A DNA stretch of 64,000 nt, from the NCBI GenBank assembly GCA_004210455.1, contig SEFA01000030.1:1-64000 (forward strand), given 5' to 3'. The notes beneath the pieces were generated by a model, which ran no database searches, had not been told where the DNA came from, and saw only the letters and a list, made by a program, of their open reading frames with translations. Of this stretch, positions 8,796 to 17,790 are shown piece after piece. How positions within the stretch are numbered: the stretch's first letter is position 1; each line of letters starts with the position of its first letter. The stretch comes from Rubrivivax sp. (lineage in GTDB: Bacteria; Pseudomonadota; Gammaproteobacteria; Burkholderiales; Burkholderiaceae_C). A program made the position numbers and the translations under genes.

Positions 8796-9722
8796 ATGGC
8801 GGCCATGACCTCCGCAGCCCCCGCTCCCGCCGCGCCGTCGCGTCTATCGCTGTACCTGAACCTGATCCGCTGGGACCGCCCGGCCGGCACCTACCTGCTG
8901 CTGTGGCCGACGCTGGCCGCGCTGTGGATGGCCGCCGACGGCTGGCCGGGCTGGCATCTGCTGCTGGTCTTCACGATCGGCACCTTCCTGATGCGAAGCG
9001 CGGGCTGCGCCGTCAACGACGTCGCCGACCGGGATTTCGACAAGCACGTGAAGCGCACCGCGCAGCGGCCGGTGACCTCGGGACTGATCTCCGTGAAGCA
9101 GGCGCTCGTGCTCGGCGCCGCGCTGGCGCTGATCGCCTTCGCGCTCGTGCTGACGACCAATCCGCCGACCATCCTGCTGTCGTTCGCCGCCCTGGCGGTG
9201 ACCATCCTCTACCCGTTCACCAAGCGCTGGGTCTCGATGCCTCAGGCGGTGCTGGGCGTGGCCTTCTCCTTCGGGATCCCGATGGCGTTCTCCGCGGCGC
9301 TCGGCGGCCGCGAGTGGAGCCTGCAGGCGATCTCCGCCTCGGTCCCGCTGGCCGCCTGGGGGCTGCTGGTCGCCAACCTGTTCTGGGTGCTGGCCTACGA
9401 CACCGAGTACGCCATGGTCGACCGCGACGACGACATCCGCATCGGCATCAAGACCTCGGCGCTCACGCTCGGCCGCTTCGACGTCATCGGCGTGATGGCG
9501 TTCTACGTCGCCTTCCTCGCGCTGTGGGCCACGCTGGGACTGCGGCTGGGCATGGGCCACTGGTTCCTGGCCGGCCTCGCGGTCGCGGCGGCACAGGTGG
9601 TCTGGCACTACACGCTGATCAAGGACCGCAGCCGCGACGGCTGCTTCAAGGCCTTCCGCGAGAACCATTGGGTCGGCTTCGCGATCTTCGCGGGGACGGT
9701 GGCGGATCTGGCGTTGCGTTGA
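8796..9722 (+). CDS. ubiA: 4-hydroxybenzoate polyprenyltransferase UbiA
   Basis: The 308-residue membrane enzyme joins the polyprenyl side chain to 4-hydroxybenzoate in ubiquinone synthesis. Both Asp-rich metal/diphosphate motifs are present: [20 protein letters not shown] near residues 73-92 and [13 protein letters not shown] near 201-213. Seven to nine hydrophobic helices surround them. The start could be the ATG at 8796 or the one at 8805; neither has a strong ribosome binding site. The partner enzyme UbiC, which makes 4-hydroxybenzoate, is encoded 0.9 kb downstream on the other strand. Confidence 0.93.
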   Translation: MAAMTSAAPAPAAPSRLSLYLNLIRWDRPAGTYLLLWPTLAALWMAADGWPGWHLLLVFTIGTFLMRSAGCAVNDVADRDFDKHVKRTAQRPVTSGLISVKQALVLGAALALIAFALVLTTNPPTILLSFAALAVTILYPFTKRWVSMPQAVLGVAFSFGIPMAFSAALGGREWSLQAISASVPLAAWGLLVANLFWVLAYDTEYAMVDRDDDIRIGIKTSALTLGRFDVIGVMAFYVAFLALWATLGLRLGMGHWFLAGLAVAAAQVVWHYTLIKDRSRDGCFKAFRENHWVGFAIFAGTVADLALR

Positions 9723-9732
9723 ACGGTCCGCC

Positions 9733-10347
9733 TCAGGACAGCCACTGCACGACCGCGTCCGGATGCAGCGGCCATCCGGCCAAACCCGCCACGCCCATCA
9801 GCACGCCGAACACCGTCGGCACCATCGCCGCCGCGTACAGCCACCACAGCTGCGTCAGCGCGGTCACCGCCAGCATCGCGATCGAGATCGCCAGGAGCGC
9901 GTCCGACAGATCGAACTGGTCGTCCCGGTAGTTGAGCGCGTCGTAGCGCTGCTGGTCGGCTTCGGCCTGTTTGCGGAGTTCGTCCTTCTTCGCGGCCTGG
10001 TCTGCGGCGAGCGCCTCGTAGTGCGCGATGGCTTCGCGGTAGCCGTCGGCGGCCGACGCCGGCGCCCCGATCGCCTGCAGCTTCAGCTGCGTCAGCGCGG
10101 CCTTGGCGACTTCCTCCCGCGCGTTGCGCGCCTGGTAGAAGGACCAGTGGTCGATCTTGTCCGCCTGCGCCTGCTGCATGCCCTGGCCGATGTTGTCGTC
10201 CTTGATCTTGCAGATGCCCATGAAGGTCGCCAGCAGCGCGACCGTCAGCGCGACCGCCACGTTCAGGCGTGATTGCGACGGCGAGGCTTCTGCGCGCTCG
10301 TTGGCCTGGCGGGCGGTCTCAATCAGTTCGTCGGGGTCGATGTCCAT
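9733..10347 (-). CDS. DUF4337 family membrane protein
   Basis: The protein (204 residues from the ATG at 10347) has one hydrophobic helix near the N-terminus (LNVAVALTVALLATFMGICKI), a long charged helical stretch rich in Ala, Glu and Lys, and two hydrophobic segments near the C-terminus. This is the DUF4337 layout; its function is unknown. An in-frame TTG at 10368 would add seven residues (MSEHAPP). I prefer the ATG because neither has a clear Shine-Dalgarno sequence. The gene converges on ubiA with ten bases between stops. Confidence 0.8.
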   Translation of the reverse strand: MDIDPDELIETARQANERAEASPSQSRLNVAVALTVALLATFMGICKIKDDNIGQGMQQAQADKIDHWSFYQARNAREEVAKAALTQLKLQAIGAPASAADGYREAIAHYEALAADQAAKKDELRKQAEADQQRYDALNYRDDQFDLSDALLAISIAMLAVTALTQLWWLYAAAMVPTVFGVLMGVAGLAGWPLHPDAVVQWLS

Positions 10348-10415
10348 CGGCGGCGCGTGTTCAGACAAGGGCCGCTGCAGGATAGCGAGCGAAGCTGAGC
10401 GGGACCTGTACGCCC

Positions 10416-10437
10416 GCTTAGCCGATGCTTAGCCGAT
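10416..10437. repeat. Two tandem copies of an 11-base repeat
   Basis: GCTTAGCCGAT occurs twice head to tail and is followed by a partial third copy (GCTCGG). It sits in the 114 bases between the DUF4337 gene and the HPP remnant. It may be a slippage product or part of the DUF4337 promoter region. Confidence 0.6.
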
Positions 10438-10461
10438 GCTCGGCCTGCGCTTGCCCGACGC

Positions 10462-10608
10462 TCAGAGCCGGTCCACCCGCGCCAGCGCCGCCACCAGATC
10501 CGACGGCTTGAGGATGCCGCCCACCGCGCGCACACGCTCGCGTGGGTCGACGCGAATCGGTGCCGGGCGGAACGCCTGCAGCCAGAGCCAGAGGCGGAAT
10601 CTCTCCAT
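10462..10608 (-). pseudogene. Internally deleted remnant of an HPP/CBS-domain membrane protein
   Basis: The 48-codon frame begins with an ATG overlapping the ubiC stop by one base (TGATG). Residues 1-31 (MERFRLWLWLQAFRPAPIRV, then DPRERVRAVGG) resemble the N-terminus of HPP-family membrane proteins, which run on into transmembrane helices. Residues 32-48 (ILKPSDLVAALARVDRL) resemble the end of the CBS-domain tail of the same family. The roughly 300 residues normally between them are absent, so this looks like a single in-frame internal deletion. The family match is from memory of these sequences. It could also be a genuine small protein translated with UbiC. Confidence 0.45.
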
Positions 10609-11168
10609 CACCGTCGCGCCTTCGACTTTCGTCTCAGCGGTCCGGGATCGCGCAGCGCGACCTCGGGCACGAACATCTCCATCACCCGCAGCTGCCGGCC
10701 GTGCCGGGTGAAGACCGAGTTGCGCGACCACTGCATCAGTGCCGGCGCCTCGGTCCCGGTGGCCGCGAGCCATTGGCGCTGCATCTGGCGGTGCGTCGCC
10801 CCGTGCCGCGTGACACGACGCGGCTGCAGTTCGCTGCGATGGATGCGGGGGTCGTCGTAGAGCAGATGCCCCAGCGGCCGGCTGCCCAGCCCCTTCAGCG
10901 CCTTCCACGGACCGGCCACCGCGTGGCCGTGCACCGCCGATCGCGCCCACACCAGGGGCCGTCCGTCGACGCGCAGCAGCACTTCGCGCACGAGCGTCAG
11001 ACCACGCTTGGGCAGACCGAGCGCGGCGCGCTCCTGCGGCCGCAGCGGCGCGGTCGTCTGACGCAGCACCTGAACCTCATAACGACGGCCGGTCGCGGCC
11101 AGCCGCTTGCTCAACGAGCCTGGCGCGCGCAGCCACGCGCGCAGCCCCCAGCGATCAGCGATCCCCAT
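10608..11168 (-). CDS. ubiC: Chorismate lyase UbiC
   Basis: The 186-residue cytoplasmic enzyme converts chorismate to 4-hydroxybenzoate plus pyruvate, the first committed step of ubiquinone ring synthesis. Family features include LRAWLRAPGSLSKRL at the N-terminus, VLRQTTAPLRPQERAALGL, then VREVLLRVDGRPLVWARSAV, and RPLGHLLYDDPRIHRSELQPR near residues 95-117. The C-terminal half, with RNSVFTRHGRQLRVMEMFVPEV, matches the family end. It lies seven bases downstream of proC and probably shares its transcript. Confidence 0.9.
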   Translation of the reverse strand: MGIADRWGLRAWLRAPGSLSKRLAATGRRYEVQVLRQTTAPLRPQERAALGLPKRGLTLVREVLLRVDGRPLVWARSAVHGHAVAGPWKALKGLGSRPLGHLLYDDPRIHRSELQPRRVTRHGATHRQMQRQWLAATGTEAPALMQWSRNSVFTRHGRQLRVMEMFVPEVALRDPGPLRRKSKARR

Positions 11169-11175
11169 GGATGGA

Positions 11176-11991
11176 TCAAGCGCGGCCGAATTCGTCGCCC
11201 AGTTCGCCGGCGCGCCGGTGCGCGGCCTTCACGGCGCGCTCGACCGCCTCCCCGACCCCGTCGGCCTGCAGGCTCGTGATCGCCGCGTGCGTGGTGCCGC
11301 CTTTGGAGGTCACCTTCTCACGCAGGGTCGTCGGCGAGTCGTCGGACTGCAGCGCCAGCGCCGCGGCGCCGCCGCAGGTGGCCAGCGCGAGTTCGCGGGC
11401 CTTGGCCTCGTCCAGGCCCAGCGCGCGCGCGGCGGCGACCATGTGCTCGACGAGGAAGAAGAAGTAGGCCGGCCCCGAGCCCGACAGCGCGGTGACCGTG
11501 TCGAGGTCGCCCTCGCTGTCGACCCACACCGAACGGCCGGTCGGCCGCAGGAGTTGCTCGACCAGCACACGGTCGTCGGCCGTGACGGCGGCGCTCGCAT
11601 GGAGGCCGGTGATGCCCTGCCCGATCAGCGCCGGCGTGTTGGGCATGCCGCGCACGACGCGCGCGGCGCCGGTGGCGCGCGCGATCGCATCGCTGCGCAG
11701 GCCCGCCATCACCGACAGCTGCAGCGCACCGCCCACATGCGGCGCCACCGGTCCGGCGGCTTCCTGGAACATCTGCGGCTTCACCGCCCAGACCACCGCG
11801 CGCGCGCGCAACAGCGACGCGTCTGCCGCTGCCAGCGGCCGGATCCCGAAGTCGGCGGCGAGGCGCTCCCGTTGGGCCTCGAAAGGCTCGACCACCAGCA
11901 GGTCCTCGGCCGGAACACCGGCGCGGCGCAGGCCGCCCACGATGGCGCTGGCTATGTTGCCTCCGCCGATGAATGCGATGCAGGAATTCAT
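11176..11991 (-). CDS. proC: Pyrroline-5-carboxylate reductase ProC
   Basis: The 271-residue enzyme reduces 1-pyrroline-5-carboxylate to proline with NAD(P)H. The N-terminal Rossmann motif is IAFIGGGNIASAIVGGL. The C-terminal dimerisation and substrate domain has LSGSGPAYFFFLVEHM and ATCGGAAALA, and the region around SPTTLREKVTSKGGTTHAA (about 228-246) is the ProC signature. It is the first gene of a proC-ubiC pair. The proline-degrading putA lies 2 kb away on the same strand, so synthesis and breakdown genes are close but separately promoted. Confidence 0.95.
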   Translation of the reverse strand: MNSCIAFIGGGNIASAIVGGLRRAGVPAEDLLVVEPFEAQRERLAADFGIRPLAAADASLLRARAVVWAVKPQMFQEAAGPVAPHVGGALQLSVMAGLRSDAIARATGAARVVRGMPNTPALIGQGITGLHASAAVTADDRVLVEQLLRPTGRSVWVDSEGDLDTVTALSGSGPAYFFFLVEHMVAAARALGLDEAKARELALATCGGAAALALQSDDSPTTLREKVTSKGGTTHAAITSLQADGVGEAVERAVKAAHRRAGELGDEFGRA

Positions 11992-12086
11992 GGGCGGCAG
12001 TTTAGTCCCGCCCCAGGCGCGGCACGTCGCCGTTGCGGGCGTTCAATGTGCCTTCAGCGCACGCTCGGCGCGCGCTCCCCACGCTC

Positions 12087-13526
12087 TCAGCGCGCTCTCA
12101 ACATCGACGCGCAGAGCTCGCCCAGCGTCGCGATCGCACGCCGTTGCGCCTCGTCCATCGGATTGCCGGCGTTGATGCGGATGAAGTTGTCGAAGCGCTC
12201 GGAGTTCGAGTACATCAGGCCCGGTCCCAGCCGGATGCCCTTCTCCAGCGCGGCGTCGAACAGCGTGAGCGACGAGAGTCCTTCGGGCAACTCGACCCAC
12301 AGGCTGGGTCCGCCCGCCGGCAGGCTGAGCCGCGTGCCCGCCGGCAGTTCGTCGGAGAGCGCCGCCACCATCTGCTCGCGCTGCGTCGCGAGCTTCGCCC
12401 GGAGCGCGCGCAGGTGGCGATCGATCTGTCCGCCGGCCAGGAACTCCGCCAGGATGGCCTGGCCGAGCATCTCGTTGGGCCGGCTCTGCGCATACTTGAG
12501 GATCTCCACGCGCGACTGCCAGCGCCCCGCCGAGATCCAGCCCACGCGCATGCCGGGCGCCAGCGTCTTGTGCATCGACGAGCAGAAGATCACCCGCCCC
12601 GTCGTGTCCCAGGACTTGATGGCGCGCTGCGGCGTCTCGCACAGCAGCGCGTAGGTGTCGTCCTCGATGAGCGCCAGGTCGCGGGCCTCGCAGACCGCCA
12701 GCAGCGCCTGCTTCGCCTCATCCGGCATCACCGCGCCGAGCGGGTTCTGCAGGTTGGGCACGACCACCACCGCCTTGAGGCGCGGCTCGCGCGCCGCCGC
12801 CGCCTCGAAGGCCTCGACGGACAGGCCCGTGTGCGGACTGGTCGGGATCTCCAGCGCGCGCAGGCCCAGGCTCTCGAGCAGTTGCAGCAGCCCGTAGTAC
12901 GTCGGCGACTCGACCGCCACCGCGTCGCCCGGCGTCGTCACCGCGCGCAGCGCGATGCCGAGTGCTTCGGTGCAGCCGTGGGTGATGACGAGCTGCGACG
13001 GCTCGAGCTGGATCTGCGCGTTCAATGCCAGGCGCGACAGACCTTGGCGCAGCGCGAGCAGTCCTTGCGGATCGGGTTGGGTGCCGAGGATCTCCGGCCG
13101 GCGACGCAACAGCCGCTGACCATGCAGCGCCAGCGCGCGCGTGGGATACAGCGAGGCATGCGCGCAGGCGCCGGACAGGTTGACCTCGGGCTTCGCGGCG
13201 ATGCCGCGGGTGAGGATCTCGGAAATGCGCTCGTGCACGCCGACGAAACGCGCCGGATCGGCCTGCGTCTCGCGAGGCTCGGCCGCTCGTGCGAGACGAT
13301 TCGGTCGCGGCGGTCGCACGAAGTAGCCAGCGCGCTGACGGGCTTGAAGCAGCCCCTGGCTTTCGAGCAGCCGGCAGGCCTGCAGCGCGGTGCTCAGGCT
13401 CACGCGATGCAGGCCCATCAGCGTGCGGACCGATGGCATCCGGCTGCCCGGCGGCATCGTGCCGGCCGCGATGGCCTGGCGGTAATGCGCGGCGACCTGT
13501 GCGTACAAGGGATCCGAAGCGTCCAT
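12087..13526 (-). CDS. MocR-type transcriptional regulator (GntR helix-turn-helix fused to aminotransferase-like domain)
   Basis: The 479-residue protein joins a GntR winged helix-turn-helix (LYAQVAAHYRQAIAAGTMPPG, then SRMPSVRTLM) at residues 6-75 to a fold-type I aminotransferase domain. The PLP-binding lysine context is SSMHKTLAPGMRVGW. The family binds pyridoxal phosphate and an amine as a signal instead of, or as well as, doing transamination. The start at 13526 is chosen because it gives the usual GntR N-terminus; GGAG lies 15 bases upstream, rather far. It is divergent from the DUF2917 gene, which is a possible target. Confidence 0.9.
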   Translation of the reverse strand: MDASDPLYAQVAAHYRQAIAAGTMPPGSRMPSVRTLMGLHRVSLSTALQACRLLESQGLLQARQRAGYFVRPPRPNRLARAAEPRETQADPARFVGVHERISEILTRGIAAKPEVNLSGACAHASLYPTRALALHGQRLLRRRPEILGTQPDPQGLLALRQGLSRLALNAQIQLEPSQLVITHGCTEALGIALRAVTTPGDAVAVESPTYYGLLQLLESLGLRALEIPTSPHTGLSVEAFEAAAAREPRLKAVVVVPNLQNPLGAVMPDEAKQALLAVCEARDLALIEDDTYALLCETPQRAIKSWDTTGRVIFCSSMHKTLAPGMRVGWISAGRWQSRVEILKYAQSRPNEMLGQAILAEFLAGGQIDRHLRALRAKLATQREQMVAALSDELPAGTRLSLPAGGPSLWVELPEGLSSLTLFDAALEKGIRLGPGLMYSNSERFDNFIRINAGNPMDEAQRRAIATLGELCASMLRAR

Positions 13527-13709
13527 GCCGGCAATTCTGCGCTCCCGTGCGCGCGCGACACCGGAACAGCCGCCGCGCAGTCGATACGGAACAGATGTCC
13601 CGCCATCGCTGTTACGCAGAACAAAACGCGCCGCTGTGCCTGTCGGGCCGCGTCGTCGATAGGAACACTGGAGGTCCCTTCCAACGAGGCGCCTTCGGGC
13701 GAAGCCGTC

Positions 13710-14141
13710 ATGTTCCTCGCCGCCGTCCTGAGATCGCTGCCCATCCCCTGGCCGTGGCAGGCCGTGCCAGCGGACGCGACCCGAGCGCAGGGCGTCGCGC
13801 CGACGCAGGTCGCGCCCGCGATGGCCGCGCTCACCGGCGTACGGCAACCTTCGACGGCGCCGCAGGAACTCCGGCTGGCCGCGGGCCAGTCGCTGATGCT
13901 GAAGCTCGCACGAGGCACCGTGATGCACGTGCAGGCCGGCGTCCTCGATGTCGAGGATGCACCCGCGCTGTGGGCGGACCAGTGCTGGCCCCGGGCGCGC
14001 CGCTTCAGGAGCGGCGAGGTCTGGGTCGTGCCGCGTACCGGCTGGTGGCGGCTCGAAGGCCGGGTCTCGCGCGACCCGGCCTGCCGGATCAGTGCACGCC
14101 CGCCAGCAGCGCGGCGTTCCCGCCTGCGGCCGCCGTATTGA
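13710..14141 (+). CDS. DUF2917 domain protein
   Basis: The 143-residue product contains a small cupin-like stretch (ELRLAAGQSLMLKLARGTVM followed by HVQAGVLDVEDAP, then SGEVWVVPRTGWWRLEG) that matches DUF2917. The function is not known. The N-terminal 45 residues are hydrophobic then Ala/Thr-rich and variable. The C-terminal basic tail overlaps the end of putA by 53 bases, which suggests the last 20 residues are poorly constrained. It is divergent from the MocR gene with 183 bases between. Confidence 0.65.
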   Translation: MFLAAVLRSLPIPWPWQAVPADATRAQGVAPTQVAPAMAALTGVRQPSTAPQELRLAAGQSLMLKLARGTVMHVQAGVLDVEDAPALWADQCWPRARRFRSGEVWVVPRTGWWRLEGRVSRDPACRISARPPAARRSRLRPPY

Positions 14142-17100
14142 TCGTCAGCGTCTGCTCCGCGACCAGGCGGTAGAGCTGGCGCGCGTCGGCCAGCTCCACC
14201 ATGGGCACGACCGGCAGGATCGCGGCGTCGCGGCCCGCCAGTTCGCGCTGCACCGGCACCTGCAGCGACGCCGGTGCGATCACGCCCGCCAGGCGCGTCG
14301 CGCGGAGCACCGCGCCGAGCTGGTCTGCCGGCAGCAGCTGCATCGCCGCCGCCGTCACGCCGCCGCGCATCAGCGCCGTGCGCAACTCCTGCGCCACATC
14401 GCCGCCGCCGACGATCGCGACGGCGTTCCCCGCCACCAGCGCCGCGCCCAGCGCACGCGCCAACTCCTCGGGCGACGCCCCCTGCGCCAGCACCGCGATC
14501 ACGCCGCGGCCGTGCAGGCGCAGCTCGTTGCTCTCGCCGGTCGGGCCGGGCAGCTTCACGTCGACCAGCGTGCGACGAGCACCGCTGGCGAGCGTGCGCC
14601 AGGCGCCGGCGACCACCGGGCCCTGGCCGGCCGCTGAACGCTCCAGCGCCGTCGCGCGTTCCTCGACCGTGCGTTCGGCCCAGCCTTCGTGCGCGGTGAA
14701 CAGCGGCGAGAGGTCGGCGCCCGCGCCGGTCGTCGACAGCGCCGGCGCGTCGGCCGACACCGCCACCTTCGGCTGGGCGACGAAGCGCAGCAGGTAGTGC
14801 GGACCGCCCGCCTTCGGGCCGGTGCCGGACATGCCTTCACCGCCGAACGGCTGCACGCCGACCACCGCGCCGATGATGTTGCGGTTCACGTAGACGTTGC
14901 CGATGCGCGCCTCCGAGGCGAGCCGCAGCGCGCGGCTGTCGATGCGGGTCTGGATGCCCAGCGTCAGGCCGTAACCCAGCGCGTTGATCTCGCGCACGAC
15001 GCCGTCGACGTCGCCGTTCCAGCGCACCACGTGCAGCACCGGGCCGAAGATTTCCTTCTTCAGCGAGGCGATGGTCGGCAGCTCGACCGCCACCGGCGCC
15101 AGCAGGCGCGGGCAACCGTCGGCCGGCACGGCCTCGGCGATCAGCGTGGCCTCGCGCTTGAGGCGCTGGACGTCCTTGGACACGCCCTCGAAGGCCTCGT
15201 CGTCGATCAGCGGACCGACGTCGGTCGCCAGGTCCGCCGTATCGCCGACCCTCAGTTCCTTCACGGCGCCGCGCAGCATCTCGATGACGCCGTCGGCGAC
15301 CGCCTCGTGCACCGCCAGCAGGCGCAACGCCGAGCAGCGCTGCCCCGCGCTGCGGAAGGCCGACTGCACGACCGCGTCGATGACCTGCTCCGGCAGCGCC
15401 GTCGAGTCCACGATCATCGCGTTGAGGCCGCCGGTCTCGGCGATCAGCGGCAGCGCCGCGGCGCTGGACTTGGCCGCCAGCTGGCGGTTGATGATCTGGG
15501 CGACCTGGGTGGAGCCGGTGAAGCACACGCCCGCGGTCTGCGGCGCGGCCACCAGGCGCGCGCCGACGGTCTCGCCGCGGCCGTGCACCAGTTGCACCGC
15601 GTCGACGGGCACGCCCGCCGCGTGCAGCAGCGCAACGCACTCGCGCGCGACGGCCGGCGTCTGCTCCGCGGGCTTGGCGGCGACGGCGTTGCCGGCGGCC
15701 AGCGCCGCGACCACCTGGCCGGCGAAGATCGCCAGCGGGAAGTTCCACGGCGAAATGCAGACGAACACGCCGCGTCCGTCCAGGGCGACGCCGTCGGCGG
15801 CCAGCCGCTCGGCTTCATCGGCGTAATAGCGCAGGAAGTCGATGGCTTCGCGCACTTCGCTGATCGCGTCGCCCAGGCTCTTGTAGGCCTCCTTGACCAG
15901 CAGCGCGCAATACTGCGGCAGTTGCGCCTGCAGCGCATCGGCGGCGCGGCGCAGGACGGTGGCGCGCTCGGCGACCGGCGTCGCGTTCCAGCCGGCGAAA
16001 CCGCCTTGCAGGCGCGTCATCACGGCGTCAACCTCTTCCGGCGTTGCTTCGACCATGGCCGGCACCGTGCCGGCGGCCAGCGCATCCAGCAAGACCTGGC
16101 GCTGCTCCGGCACGGCGAGGTCCAGGCCCGACGAGTTGTCGCGGCCGCGGCCCGACGCATCGCGGTACAGGGCGATCGGCAGCGGCAGTGAAGCCTCCTC
16201 GCGGATCTCCGTCATCGGCGAAGCGAGCAGCTCTTCCGGCGCGACGGTCGGATCGGCCAGCTGGTGCACGAACGACGAGTTGGCGCCGTTCTCCAGCAGA
16301 CGCCGGACAAGATAGGCGAGCAGGTCACGGTGCTCGCCGACCGGGGCGTAGACGCGGCAGGGGATGCTGCCGTCCTTCAGCACTTCGCGATAGACGCCCT
16401 CGCCCATGCCGTGCAGACGCTGCATCTCGAACTTGGCGCCCAGCGCGCGCGCCATCTGCAGGATGGCGGCGACCGTGCCGGCGTTGTGGGTCGCGAACTG
16501 CGGGTAGATGACGTCGTGGTGCCGCAGCAGCGCCTGCGCGCAGGCCAGGTAGGAGACGTCGGTGTGCGGCTTGTGCGTGTAGACCGGATAGAACGGCAGG
16601 CCCTGCTCCTGGGCGCGCTTGATCTCGCCGTCCCAGTAGGCGCCCTTCACGAGGCGCACCATGAATTTGAGCCCGTGCTTGCGCGCAATCGCGGCGACCG
16701 CCTCGACGACGTCGCGGGCGCGCGTCTGGTAGGCCTGCACCGCGAGCCCGAAACCGCGCCACTGCGGGAAGTGCGTCGCGATACGCGCCGCCAGCGTGTC
16801 CAGCAGCTCCAGCGAGAGCTCGAGCCGGTCGACTTCCTCGGCGTCTATCGTCAGGTTGATGTTGGCCTGCGCGGCCTTCTCGACAAGCTGCCACACGCGC
16901 GGCAGCAATTCGGCGTAGACGCGCTCGCGCTGCAGGACCTCGTAGCGGGAGAACAGCGCCGACAGCTTGATCGAGATGCCGTCGCTGCCTTCCGGCGATT
17001 CGGCCTTGCGGCCGGCAGCGATGGCGGCGATCGCGTTCAGGTAGGAGGCCTGGTAGCGCTCGGCATCGCGCTCGGTGCGGGCGCCCTCGCCCAGCATGTC

Positions 17101-17676
17101 GTAGGAGAAGCGCAATTGAGCCTGCACCTTGCGGGCGGTGTCGGCCTCCTTCATCGCTTCCTGGATGTTGCGCCCGAGGACGAACTGTCGACCCAGCAGC
17201 TGGATCGCTCGCACCGTGGCGGCGACCACCGTCTGCGCGCCCAGACGCTTCATCAGGCCCGAGTCGGCCTCGGCGTCGGGCAGGAATTTCTTGGACAACG
17301 AGATCGCGCTCGCCGCCAGGCCGGCCAGCATCTTGTGCGGTCCATCCGACGCGCCGTCGAAGTCGGCGCGACCCAGCTGGTCCGCGGTCAAGGCGATGGC
17401 GGTCTCGGCATCGGGCACGCGCAGCAGCGCTTCCGCCAAGCGCATCAGCGCCAGGCCCTCGGCACTGGTGATCGGGTACTCGCGCAGCAGCGATTCCATC
17501 GCCCAGAACGGCGCCGGATTCCCGCGCACCTGATGCACCCACGGGCGCGCCTGATCGACTACCGCCTGCCAGTTCAGCGCCTGCATCTCGGCGGCCAGCG
17601 CGCGCACCAGCGGGAGCTCCTCGCGGTACGGGTCCGGCAGACGGGAGGTTTCCGGCGGGAGGGGGAAGGCGGTCAT
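14089..17676 (-). CDS. putA: Bifunctional proline dehydrogenase / L-glutamate gamma-semialdehyde dehydrogenase PutA
   Basis: The 1195-residue enzyme oxidises proline to glutamate in two steps. The FAD-dependent proline dehydrogenase barrel covers roughly residues 150-480 (for example MVRLVKGAYWDGEIKRAQ). The NAD-dependent aldehyde dehydrogenase follows from about 520 to 1000, with a Glu in LPLIAETGGLNAMIV and the nucleophilic Cys in FRSAGQRCSALRLL. A C-terminal conserved domain completes it. It lacks the N-terminal ribbon-helix-helix DNA-binding domain of trifunctional PutA, so it cannot repress itself. The start has GAGGA at good spacing. The divergent Lrp gene is the likely regulator. Confidence 0.95.
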   Translation of the reverse strand: MTAFPLPPETSRLPDPYREELPLVRALAAEMQALNWQAVVDQARPWVHQVRGNPAPFWAMESLLREYPITSAEGLALMRLAEALLRVPDAETAIALTADQLGRADFDGASDGPHKMLAGLAASAISLSKKFLPDAEADSGLMKRLGAQTVVAATVRAIQLLGRQFVLGRNIQEAMKEADTARKVQAQLRFSYDMLGEGARTERDAERYQASYLNAIAAIAAGRKAESPEGSDGISIKLSALFSRYEVLQRERVYAELLPRVWQLVEKAAQANINLTIDAEEVDRLELSLELLDTLAARIATHFPQWRGFGLAVQAYQTRARDVVEAVAAIARKHGLKFMVRLVKGAYWDGEIKRAQEQGLPFYPVYTHKPHTDVSYLACAQALLRHHDVIYPQFATHNAGTVAAILQMARALGAKFEMQRLHGMGEGVYREVLKDGSIPCRVYAPVGEHRDLLAYLVRRLLENGANSSFVHQLADPTVAPEELLASPMTEIREEASLPLPIALYRDASGRGRDNSSGLDLAVPEQRQVLLDALAAGTVPAMVEATPEEVDAVMTRLQGGFAGWNATPVAERATVLRRAADALQAQLPQYCALLVKEAYKSLGDAISEVREAIDFLRYYADEAERLAADGVALDGRGVFVCISPWNFPLAIFAGQVVAALAAGNAVAAKPAEQTPAVARECVALLHAAGVPVDAVQLVHGRGETVGARLVAAPQTAGVCFTGSTQVAQIINRQLAAKSSAAALPLIAETGGLNAMIVDSTALPEQVIDAVVQSAFRSAGQRCSALRLLAVHEAVADGVIEMLRGAVKELRVGDTADLATDVGPLIDDEAFEGVSKDVQRLKREATLIAEAVPADGCPRLLAPVAVELPTIASLKKEIFGPVLHVVRWNGDVDGVVREINALGYGLTLGIQTRIDSRALRLASEARIGNVYVNRNIIGAVVGVQPFGGEGMSGTGPKAGGPHYLLRFVAQPKVAVSADAPALSTTGAGADLSPLFTAHEGWAERTVEERATALERSAAGQGPVVAGAWRTLASGARRTLVDVKLPGPTGESNELRLHGRGVIAVLAQGASPEELARALGAALVAGNAVAIVGGGDVAQELRTALMRGGVTAAAMQLLPADQLGAVLRATRLAGVIAPASLQVPVQRELAGRDAAILPVVPMVELADARQLYRLVAEQTLTINTAAAGGNAALLAGVH

Positions 17677-17790
17677 AAAATCCTCGGATGTTCGTGCGAG
17701 GGGCGCTCCCCTAGCGAATAGCGGGAGTTTAGGAAGTTACGCTCCGAATTACTCACCAATGTTTCTGACCTTCGCCGGATGGAATCCAGC

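Noticed and set aside
12033-13700. Long plus-strand open frame opposite the MocR gene
   Set aside because: It is Arg/Ala/His-rich antisense noise of high-GC DNA; only its last part, from 13710, reads as a DUF2917 protein.
16264-17721. Long plus-strand frame opposite putA
   Set aside because: It is antisense to a clear enzyme gene; the Arg/Gln-rich composition and lack of motifs mark it as a shadow frame.
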